From Apostichopus japonicus (taxonomy: Eukaryota > Echinodermata > Holothuroidea > Aspidochirotida > Stichopodidae), in assembly GCF_037975245.1 (NCBI RefSeq), contig NC_092572.1, positions 7,083,501 to 7,147,500 of the forward strand: a stretch of DNA of 64,000 nt. The letters run 5' to 3'. The translations under genes and the position numbers were made by a program. The notes beneath the pieces were generated by a model. It made no database searches and was not told the DNA's origin. It worked only from the letters and a program-made list of their open reading frames with translations. Shown here one piece after another: positions 37,777-49,000 of this stretch. Numbering within the stretch: the stretch's first letter is position 1; every line of letters starts with the position of its first letter.

Positions 37777-40670
37777 TTTCGAGGGGGGAAGTCGGCTTAA
37801 AACCAATAATTTGTTTTATTAAATTCTTTTAAATGGTACTAAAATAAATATTTTAAAAGATTTTCTTAATCCTTTTGTCTTTTGTCTTCGCAATTTCTTG
37901 ATATTTTGTTTAGAGTCTTGGGTATTGTTTTAATGTCGGGCTACAGCTTCTACAAGTTCATATTTTGCCAGAATTATTGAGATTTGTAGATGAGTTGATT
38001 ATAATTCGTCTTACTCTGCAGGTAAAAAGGAGAACAATATTTGTTTGAAAAGGACGGTAATCAAAATAATGGTTAATTATCAATACAAACAGGAATTATA
38101 TGGAGATCTAATAACACTGATTTTTACCGGTGACATTATAATGTAATAAAAATGAAATTTTGCTCTCATAGTAAATTAAATATATATGAAAAGTTTGTTT
38201 GTCATTGTTAGGATAAGAAACTTAAATTGATGTTGTCCAGGGTTCACCTATTTTCATTTTTTGGTCGTAGAAAAAGAAATGTACAGATAAAAAAGATGTA
38301 TAACATTAAATTTAAAATATATTTGCAGAATTTTAACACACATTAACAAACCTGAATTGTCTTTGTGGCATAAATAGTTGATGATTAACATAGTACGTTA
38401 TGAAACCACATAATGTATAGCCTATCTAGTGTTCATGTTATTGCATAAAACAAATTAAACAATGTAACAAAATAAGATAAATAACCCTAAATAATCTTAA
38501 ATAAATTTAAAATTATTCAGAATTTAAGGCATCTTCAAAACTTCACAGGACATGGATAAGCGTATATTGGATCTATTAATCACCTTTGGACCAGTAATGC
38601 ACCAATATTTCCAATAAGTCAATTTATTTTAACAAATCACACTATATAGGCTTAATTGTCGACATAAATTGCAAAAAAAAAAAAAAAACTGTTTAGACTG
38701 CGAAAACAACACAATAATATAGGGTATAAAAATGCAATTGGTTTGACTATTATTATAATGGAATGAAAACAATTATGTGAAAAGTATTTCAATTGATGTT
38801 AAAACAACTTTACTTGGTTAAAATTAATGATATCCTTTTTTAATTAGAGGTGCTAAGCATAATTATAAGCAAAATATTAAACTGACTGAGCAAATTTATA
38901 TCAAAATTTGTTCAACATTAAAAAAAAAAGTGTGTGAAATTGGAAAATAAAGAAAAGGATTGATAAACAGTAAATTGAAAATGGAAATTTCTAAAATAGA
39001 TTGAAACAGTATGGAATTTTCAAAAAATAAGAAAAATTGAGAGAAAGAAAAGAATAACACGATGATAACAAAAGGAAGAATAAATTCATGATTAAGTTAA
39101 AAAATGTACACAAAAATTGTAATATTAAGCGAAATTATTTTAGAACGTACCTCTTTTTACAAAGTAAAATAGGATTTAATGTAACGTTTTCTCTGTTAAT
39201 AGAGTTTCCTCTCTTCACCCGAACATAAACAAGCGAATACTATATATCCTTGTAACATGTTACTAACTAACTGATATCTGTATACTTTCTCTCATAAACT
39301 TAGTTTGTACCCACTCTGAAATTACATGAGCGAGCTTGTTAATTCTACGCATGCGCAAGTTTGTCCAGCCGCCTTAATTGGAGATTAGCGTTTTTGTGGT
39401 GAGTATAACAGTTGGGTATTAACCACTCGCAGGTGGGATTACCTGGGCGGTATATGGGGGCTATATCATTGTACGCAACATATTGTGATCGATAACAGAT
39501 GAATAACACTATAATCTCACATAACGGACATGTTTTCCTGCTTTTCATCTCTTTATAAGTTGTGTTTTGTAACAAATAACGGTTCGCATTTTCGCGGAAC
39601 TCTTCAGTGAATTAAAACTACACGCTGTGCATTGGAAATAACTCAGAACAGAGCAAACAGGAAAAAATCATGAAAAAAGATAAAAAGAAAACGCAACGTT
39701 TGAACAAATTGCCCAATCTGTGGATCATCATCTTCACCTTGTATATTTTTACGTGAAATGTTCAAATATCAAATTTCCAATAAAGAATTGAAAAAGTACG
39801 AATTTCTTTATAATAACCAAAAAGCAGTAACCAGATATTCCGTCCAAGGTTCGTGGAGGGGTTCCGGTGGGTCGGTTGGCGGTTGCACTGGAGTTTTTGA
39901 GGACAGAAGATAATAAAAGTCACTAACCGATTGTTAATTATAATATACATGCACGAACGTTTTGCCTTACGGGGATGGGTAGGCCTATAAGGGCGGGCGG
40001 CGGGGGGGGGGGGGGGTCAGGGACGGGTGGGTTACTGAAGAAATTGTCCTCTTCCAATATGGTTAACTTGTCGATTGAATGGTTATATTAATCCAGGGAG
40101 TTGTTATAGCAACTCCCTGGTCTATCTACATGGTTCATAAAACGTGGTTTCTGACTAAGGGCCTCGCATATCTTATCGACACGATGACACCGAGGATGAA
40201 ATGATTGCTAATCGAAGAGGTCAGGCGCAATATTTGTGCTAAAGTCCGAAATTTACATTAATAAACAGAGTTAAGAAGACTTTTGAGAGGGAGTGGACTG
40301 TGACGTTTGGTGTGGTTGGGGTACCTCTTCATAGAGTGAAGGGAGAAGCTTGGAAGTTGAGAATGTAATTACCCCGGTTCACAGAGAAGGTAGACCGTGT
40401 CCACATAGCTGCCGCCGATACTTCCTCGATAGCCAATCACAAACGAGATACAGTAATATCAAATCTCGTGTCCAAGAAAGATCAATACTCAATCGTCGGA
40501 CACCATTGAAACTTTAAGAAAATTAATGTTGTCCATCATGGCCGAATTTAGGGGTATTTAGCATACATTTAATGCAGCACATGGTGAAGGCAAACATCGT
40601 CTTAGTCACGTGTTTAAGAGTCTTCCGATGTAAAAAGGCTGTGATAGAGAATGACGTCATGTCTTAAATG
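37777..40670. other. Upstream region of bsx; intergenic
   Basis: Very AT-rich to about 39.2 kb, with A runs near 38672 and 38922. Nothing identifiable except a G-run (40001-40017) and the palindrome at 40093-40120. It should contain the bsx promoter, but no core element can be called with confidence. Confidence 0.4.
40093..40120. repeat. Palindrome CCAGGGAGTTG-N6-CAACTCCCTGG
   Basis: Perfect 11-bp arms with loop TTATAG. The same architecture and nearly the same bases form the left edge of the 18.4-kb minisatellite (18373-18397), so this is likely a second copy of the palindromic sequence from which that array grew. Confidence 0.8.
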
Positions 40671-40684
40671 GTTGTCATGGTAAT
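40671..40684. promoter_or_regulatory. X-box-like RFX site (GTTGTCATGGTAAT)
   Basis: Two mismatched positions from an ideal RFX palindrome of the GTTGCCATGGCAAC type. It lies about 570 bp upstream of the coding-like segment at 41240 and about 2.4 kb upstream of CFAP44. It could serve either gene or be chance. Confidence 0.4.
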
Positions 40685-41239
40685 GGCTGTTTTTTCGTAT
40701 CCATGTTCTTTTCTGTTCGACTTTTCTTAGAAAGATACCGTATTGTTGCAACATTTTGGCGTTTTAATGTATACATTACATTATTTAAAAATGAACAAGC
40801 ACGAGGAATTCTGTCGTACAAAGTGCAAACCAAATGTCACTCACATATAATCTATCACAGAGATGTTGGGATTGACCATGGTCAAAGTTAATAGAAACAC
40901 GTTGTTCCATAAATGAGAGCTATCTTATGACATAAAAGTCGTGTCAGGAGGTTATCAGTTTGCAAGTGTGCTATGTTATAGTGTGACGAGGAGATAAAAC
41001 CGTTTACTCTAAATTCCTGTGTTTTCACTTTTCATTTTTCAATGTGAACGTATTAGCATTGTTTTTAATTAATTCAAATACCATGTTATGTTAGCTTTAG
41101 TAATCTCCATATCTTTATATGAAAGTGAACAATGCAGCAAACAAACCAGTCTTGTTAAGACCCTGGTATGGACAGCCTAGTGTACCTTTCTTTTGCACAA
41201 AACTATTTTCCTGTATCTATTTGCTGTACTGCCCAGAGA

Positions 41240-41448
41240 ATGCCCGCGGCAACGCTTTCGATTGATACTAGGGGTAAGTTTGTATCGGACAGATCCTCGG
41301 ACAGGTAAAATACAGTGGGCAAGCAGGCAGAAACGGACTCTGAGGCACGAACAGTTGCACGCGAGAAAAAAGTATTACAAACGACTTGGCCAAGACTACA
41401 AACAAACGGAAATTTCAAGGAAAATTGGCTTGATAACGTTATGATTTA
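41240..41448 (+). other. Coding-like segment, possible first exon of an unidentified gene
   Basis: An ATG at 41240 opens MPAATLSIDTRGKFVSDRSS. Strong donors follow: GTAAGT at 41274 (phase 1) and GTAAAA at 41305. After an in-frame TAA the same frame stays open to 41448 with protein-like composition (KQAETDSEARTVAREKKVLQ, then a TTWPRLQTNGNFKENWLDNV stretch). I do not recognise it. It could be an alternative first exon of CFAP44 (the phase 1 donor fits exon 2), a small ciliary-type gene under the X-box at 40671, or an old pseudogene. A GC-richer base composition than its surroundings is the main support. Confidence 0.3.
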
Positions 41449-42919
41449 GACTTGCTAAAGTCTCCGCTGTCTTGACATTGGAACTAACGATCTACCAATT
41501 TGGAATACAATTTGCTTACCTATTTAGACAAGTTGTTTATCTCACCGAAAGGTGAAGTTATTTGGAATGTATCTCATTTTCATCTCCTTAACATGGTTTA
41601 GCAAGTAAATTAGGCAGAGTATATCCCTTCCACTGGACCCTACTACGCCCCTTGTGTTCTGCTATCACAAAGATAACGAGTAAGCCTCGTCCCGTATATT
41701 GTATCGTGTTAATAGCTGTTGCACAGATTGAGGCCCATATCATTTAGGCTTATCGCAGCTGCCGGGATTGTGAACAATTAGTTAGTCACCTCGATCTACT
41801 ACGTGGAAATTATTTAGGTATGAAAGGAAATGAAACTAACGTCAACTTTAGTAACGACAGGGTCAACTCGTGCAAGCGTGCACCTATTGGTATAACTTAG
41901 TTAGCTATATAGTTAGCTATTATTGACCGCCGTTATTGGTCACCCTCAATGAAAAATACGAACATTTTATAGAGTTTTTTTTGGTCAAGTTTTATCAAAC
42001 CTATACCAAGAATAACTAACAGATATTGCCATTTTCATTAATCACACTTATATAATCTTTTATTTACCAATTAATTAGTATGTAATAAAGGAATTTTATT
42101 CGAATGATTATCGTCTCGTAACCAAGGCATTTTCCACCAGATTATAACAACAACTACATGAGCAGCTTGGAAAACTTCAGACCTCTGTATCTCGTAAACT
42201 TATCAAGATTATAAAGTATCCGACCCAGAAATGTGTATCCTATATGCCAATATGCTTCTGTGTTGATGATATCACCGGTTGCGTTGATTATTGCAGTCGC
42301 TTGACTACGGTACTTGTTTGCATATAGGCCTATACCTTGTCACGCTTAAATGTTCTGAGATCATTTTCTCATGGAGACATGCATTCCAGTATGCAATTTG
42401 CTCAGTCCCCATGTTCAATATGTGATAGAAAATACTTCGGACGGCATCTTAATCTGCAAGAAAAGATATAATACTCCTTTGGATTTAAGCAGCATTGATA
42501 TGCTACCAATGGTCCGTACAAAACCACTGAATTTAATAACAGAAATGACAGAGACCTTAAACTTGGTGTGAAATGTTCAGTAAAATCTATGAAGTGGTCG
42601 TGAATATAAGGAGGCTAAATCGTTTGCTCATTTTTGCCGCACATCAGGTTGACCAAATAATCACAAAATCGAAAAGTTATTGATCCTGCATAAATAAGTA
42701 GAGACACGCATGGAAAAACAAACTTTAACTATTTTCCACTGCTCAGCGTTTGAGCTATTGACATCTTTTGTGCTGCTTAGTCACCATGAGGCAAGCCATA
42801 TCAGGAAGCAATTCCATCAACACGAACTTCATGCGAACAAACCGTGGGATTGATTTATTTGTACGTAGACCGTGTATAAAACGGCGTACCATATTGAAGC
42901 AGTTCGATTGGCATGACTT
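41449..42919. other. Intergenic DNA upstream of CFAP44
   Basis: No exon or repeat family recognised. Short open frames lack splice signals or homology. Confidence 0.45.
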
Positions 42920-42933
42920 GTTACCGTGGTAAC
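42920..42933. promoter_or_regulatory. Palindromic X-box (RFX binding site) of the CFAP44 promoter
   Basis: GTTACCGTGGTAAC is a perfect 6+2+6 inverted repeat matching the animal X-box consensus (GTTRCC-N2-GGYAAC). RFX factors drive ciliary genes through such sites, usually within a few hundred bases of the start. It lies 95 bp upstream of the CFAP44 ATG, which supports both the gene identity and the chosen first exon. Confidence 0.85.
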
Positions 42934-43027
42934 ATACACCTGTACGTTTCTCAAAGCTAGGCTTCGTAGGAATGGAATCTGCTTAGGTTCGAAATGACCT
43001 GCTGTCGGACCTAACGATAAAAGCAAA

Positions 43028-43058
43028 ATGGAAAACGATAACAATGCTGTGGATAATG
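43028..43058 (+). CDS. CFAP44: CFAP44 exon 1
   Basis: ATG in AAAATGG context, encoding [10 protein letters not shown] plus one base, then donor GTAATG (phase 1, matching exon 2). Chosen because of phase, acidic composition continuous with exon 2, and the X-box 95 bp upstream. No direct homology supports so short an exon. Confidence 0.7.
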
Positions 43059-46000
43059 GTAATGAGTATGATTTTTTTTTGTGGCAGTATCAAAAATAAT
43101 GTCATCTCGAAACCGTAGAACACAGTTATTGCGCGTAGTCATTCCTTTCGTTAGTATTCGAATGCGTTCTCCGTAGTCTGAATGCATTGAATCCAGTTTC
43201 GCGAAATCGTATAACGTAGCTATGTGCCTAGGCCTATATACCTAGCAAGTTTCATCAGGCTTAATAGTACTTGCATGAAGGCAACGCTATTTCTGGAGTC
43301 TATAGGCTGTGTGATTAAGGCTATATTGATATTAGTCAAAAGTTTCAATATAAGCAAAAACAGTGCTAAAGGAAACTTGGGCAGAGTGTTATGCCTAGGC
43401 CTAGGCCTACACTATAACTTGTCACATATGATGAGCATTATGAATAATGAGGGAAGTACAAGTAATTTGTCCTGCTGCTGTATTCATGATATGCTTTCTG
43501 AATAACCTGGAAGCTGGGAGAACAGTTTGAGTGATAGTCCTTATTCATCCTGATGTAGGTGTTGTAAAATGATTTATGCCGACTGCCAGCCGATTAGTGT
43601 AACCGTCTAAGTTACAGTAATAGGACTGATCTCTCTAGATCTCTCTGATTTTGCTCTGCGAATGAGCTTTTTCTATCAACTACATGGTTTCATCAATGAT
43701 TTGATGACATTTTGCTAAGATGAGAATTGTACTTGTAAAGGTCTTGAGTCAAAATGCTTGTAGGGAAAATTCCTTTACAATGCATGTATTTACGCCTTAG
43801 TACATTTTACTGTATAATTTTGGTAGGCTACAAGTGCAGCTACATGTGTAAATTAACACAGTAGGCCACACAGGTCTATGCAGAGTTATGGTACATACAA
43901 CGTTTGAAACCATTCACCACCGTGACCTGTTAGCTGGGATTTAAAAGTGACTTTATAAAAGAGAGGGCTGGAGTTAGTGGTAATGGTTCTACTTCATCTT
44001 TGGGCTAGTTTAATTATTTTTTATTTTAGATTTTAATTATGATTCCTGAAACTGTTAGCATGCTATACATTAGAAACAGATGACCTTACATCTACGTTAA
44101 TTTGTTTTACATGAAATTTTACTTTTGAAGGTATTGTTTAATTCTTTGTATTGTGTTCTTTAAAGAAGATGCAGAACCTCAAGAGGTGTCTGTGGAGAAA
44201 GTGCCAGAAGAGGGTAATCAGGAAAACCCTGTAACTGATGGTGCTGAACCAATTACAGAAGATAATACCGGTGAACCAAGTACTGGAGATAATACAGGCC
44301 AACCAAGTACTGAAGATAATACCGGTGAACCAAGTAATGGAGATAATACCGGCGAACCAAGTACTGAAGATAATACCGGTGAACCAAGTAATGGAGATAA
44401 TACCGGTGAACCAGGTACTTCAGATGAGACAAAGGATTCAAATTCTACAGAAAAGACAGTGGAACCAAGTACTGGAGGAATAGATGCACCAAATAATGAA
44501 GATCATATAGGAGAAACAATTGATGATGAGAAGAAAGGGGAAGCAAATGATGACGAAAATAAAGAAGAACCAAGTGACTCAGGAGGGAAAGCAGAGCCTG
44601 TTATTACTGAGGAGAACACTGTGGATGATAATACAAAGGAATCGGAAGAAGGTCAACAGAATATGGTCGAAGGATCTGGAGACTCCGTAGAAGAAGTTAC
44701 AGAAGAGTCTGCCGAAGTGAAAGGGAATGATGAAGAGGAGGCAAATGAGAACAGTTCGCAGGTGGAGGAAGGCAATTTAAATAACAATGCAGGAGGAGAA
44801 GGAGGAGAAGGAGAAGGGTCTAATCAGACGGAAGAGGGACATGATAAGACTACAACAGAATCAGCTGAGAATGGAGAAGGTATGACAAGAGGTACTTTTT
44901 CCTTGTGTGGTAGTTGGGGGGGGGGAAGGAGGGGGGATAGGGGGAGCTTGTAATCATGGTTATCATAACCGCAACCAAATATGTTGAATATTCAGATGAC
45001 AGCATTTCACGCTGAACATTCTAAAAGCACTATACTGCCACGCTCAATGCACTTGACCTAACTATTACAATGTTTAATAGGGAAGATTCCCACACAGTAT
45101 GTCCAAATAACAACTGGTTTAATTCAAACCCTTCTTTAGATTCAAAGCCTCACACTGAAGGAGATGTCCAAGGAGAGACAGCCACTGTTGGAGATGCAGA
45201 TTCTGAGGAGAAAGTCGCAGAGAGTAAAGACGATGAAGGTCAGGAGAAAGAAGATACTGTCACAGGTAAAGTGTGGAGATAGCTTCTACAGTATTTCAAG
45301 ATAGCCACACCTCTCTTCAAGCACAAGTGCTAATTCTACCCTACACTCTTATTGTAACACTCTCACGGTAGCCTTTGACCTGTATAGTTTCAAGGTAGGC
45401 TCTGCTACCTACATTTTGGGGGTAACTACTGCATGCCTACATTCTAGAAGAAGCCACACCCTCTAAACACACTAGAGCACTACTGCTGAAATTATTTGTA
45501 AGTAATTACTCAACATGATGCTATCAAGTTGCTACCTTTGCTCTAAAGGCAGCTCCTCCACCCTATAGTCTCAAGGTAACCTCTGCTACCTACATGTTTG
45601 AGGTAACTGTGACTACTTACCATCTGGAGGTAGCCGTACCTTTTTGCACTTGAAGTGTGATAATGCTAACTTCAAATTAGTTGCGTTGTTACTTATCCTT
45701 ACACTCTCAATGTAGCTCCTCTACCCCATAGTCTCAAGGTAAACTCTGCTACCTACACTTCTGAGATAATTACTTCTACCTACGTTCTGGAAGTATACAC
45801 ATCTCTATGCACTCTAGGGCACAAAACTGCTTATTTCCCTAAGTGCTGAATTAAACTACTCATCCTTTCATTATGCAATGCTTTCAAACCAGTGACCACA
45901 GCTATTCTCTCATTCTGATTGCAATACTTGGTGGTGGTCCATTAGAACATTGTTGAAGGCTCATGACTCATATGTTTTTTCAGAAGAAGGATATAAATGA

Positions 46001-49000
46001 TTTAATGTTAAGCCACCATGATTGGCTAAAGCTGTTGTTTGTAATGGATTGCAATTTAACATGGCTTCAGTGGATACTTTTGAAATAACTTAGCTCATGG
46101 AAACTAAGGAATAAGGTTTAATATCTCATAATAGGCTCTGAAATGATAGCAAGTTTCATAATTCCATATATGTAGAAGCAGAATATGAATTGGCTTGAAA
46201 TATTAAAAGTTTCTCTTATAATTAAACCTCTACTATTAAGCAGCAGTGCCTTATATACATGTCTCATTTCTGTGTACTGGTTTAGCTGAAGACCAGGCAA
46301 AGCAGGAGAAAGGAGAGACAACTGAAGTTGAAGCTCCTAAAGATGCGGATGAAGGAGGCAAAGACACAGAAGGGGAACAAACTTCTGAAGGTCTGTCTCT
46401 TTATTTGTGCTTTTTCTGTCCACTTAATTCCTTTCTTATCAGGCAACAGTATCCCATTGGCTGTGGCCATTGAATCAGTTATGGCACAATTTTTCTGGGA
46501 CTAAGTCAGGATAGGATGGGATTGGCTGGGTGGGGTGAGGTGTGCTGAAAGTGCTTAAAGGAGTTTTGTCATGTGATCTGCATCGGCCATTTTGTTACCA
46601 TGGAAACATTACCTGTCAATATGGAATGTTATTTGTGTAGTCACACACTAAGTTAGTCCTGTTATTGTGGTTAACATCATCTCCATGCATTGGATTCCCA
46701 AGAAAGACATAAGACTGTGAAAAGTGTGAGACAAAATAGTATGATGTGTTAGCTGGAAAACTGTAGACAGCTTGTTATGCCTGATGTAACACTAAAATGG
46801 GCCTAATGTTAATGTTGATGATAAAAAATGATAAATGAAAAACTCAACATTAACTGAGCCTACTAAGGCATAGGTTCAGTCTTTTCTAAGACTGTCAACG
46901 CCTACATTCCAAAACTTTTGATATATTAGTGGGTCTGGTCTGTGTTTATGAATAGCGCCATCAAATTTCCCTTTCGTTTTTGGCAATTCTGCTTCATAGG
47001 CTAAGAAAATCAAATGCTTGGAGTGTTTGTGGTATCAAAACTATTTTTAAAATTGATAATTGCTTGGAACCCAAAATTCACTGATAACTGAGGCCAAGGT
47101 AATTTAACATTACTTACACATCAGCCATTTGAATTTGACATTGCCTTCCTCAAAGCTTACCTCACGTAAACTCTTCTATATTTTTAGTCTATTTTATTTT
47201 TGTGGTCTCAGATAAAACCAAATCTGAGGAAAAGGAAGGGAGCGAAGAGGAAGAGAAGAAGATCCCGTCAGACTTTTTCTACGATTACGAGGAGCATGCG
47301 TCTAGAGCACGTGTTACAGAAGAATCAGGCTTACCCGAGAATATCATGAATCTGGAGTATCCTTTAGTTGAAAAAAAAAATACATCCACTCATCTGAAAG
47401 GACTTCTTCTGATTATTGGGACTAAAATGGGGTTATGTGGTGGCAGCAGTTAATTGATTCCTTAGCAAAATGCTCAAATGTTTTCTTTTTCTGTATCTTT
47501 CGGCAAGAAAAATACCAACAAGCATTGATTCATCTGAAAGGGTTTCTGATTATTGGGACTGAAATTGGTTTTGTGGTGGCTGAAGTTGATTCCTTAGCAA
47601 ATTTGCTCAATTTTTTTTTTCTCTATCTTTAGGCAGAAACCACATGCTCATAACATACTATATATATTGCAAAGATATAATTTTTTCAAATTTGTGTGAT
47701 ATATTGTGAATGCATCTGGCAACAGTAGAGTGAACGACATCGTCAGGACAACCCCAGCTGAAAATATCACTCTGTTATTACGCAAGATGTATCTACATTT
47801 TACGAACGTTAAAGAGGAAATAACTATGGATCCTTAACTTTGAAACCAGGCATTCGTTTGGTTACGACTGTCACAAGATGTCCAATCTTCACATGGTAGA
47901 CCCAGATACCGTCCTGTTTGCAGCTGGTAACGTCCTCCAGATTCTAAACTTACAGACGTCGGAGCAGAAGTACATTCGTAGCATGAGTGGGGGAGGCATC
48001 GGTGCTGTGACAGTGAGTGACAATGTACCTTTGTAGGCAGTATTTAATTTTGATAAATGACAGCTGTCACATTATATAATAAATGAACAGATGAAAAGTG
48101 AGCTAAGGATTCCCAACATGGTTTCAAATTTTGTGAAGAGAAGGCCTTCTTATAGTCAGACATTTTAACAGCATACATGTGTTGATGGTGGGAGAGGAGG
48201 GGGTGTGGGAGGGGATGTTAGGAATATGAATATCTCCCTCTTTCCAAAAATACCATGTGATAAGGATAGGGAGGGGCTGTGACAGTTGGCATGGAAATCA
48301 AACTCTGTTTAGTTTGGCCGATGCAATAATTTCCCGAGGAACATCATAAAACATTTCCTTGCAGCACTTCAATATTTTACTGTGGAACTTCACAGAAACC
48401 TTTTGTCATACTCTAAATAAAATAACAAATAAAAATCTTTTGCACAAACTGGCCATATTTGCTCGATATAAATGCAATGTGTCATAGTTGCAGTGCTGTG
48501 AACCAGTTATCATTTTCATCATATTAAGGTAGCAGGAATTGATAAAGCTTAAAATTGTTGTTCAAAATGTACACAGCTAATTACACCTCAGGTCTTCCTG
48601 TCTCCTCTACCTCTTAGCAGTAAGACTTCAGAAAGCATTCTGCAGTTGATGGAGTCTATGTGAAATTGACTTTGAAAGTTAATCTTTTGACAAAATATCC
48701 AAAATAGGTTCATGTCTTGTCCTTTTTTTCTTCTTCCTAGGTTCATCCCAGCGGTAAATACTTTGTTGTGGCTGAGAAGGGTGAGATGCCAAACATAGCA
48801 ATCTACCAGTTTCCATCTTTAAGACTGTACCGGATTCTCCGAGGCGGGACGGAGAAGGCGTATTCTTTCGTGGACTTTAACCCGTCCGGTACCCTGCTGG
48901 CATCTGTGGGTAGCTACCCTGACTTCATGCTGACTGTCTGGGACTGGGAGCAGGAGAAAACCATGTTGAGAACCAAGGCCTTCTCCCAAGATGTCTTCAG

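Noticed and set aside
44238-44483. Alternative-frame proteins through the CFAP44 coding repeat (both strands)
   Set aside because: They are shadows of the 27-bp repeat; the acidic frame joins flanking exons in phase.
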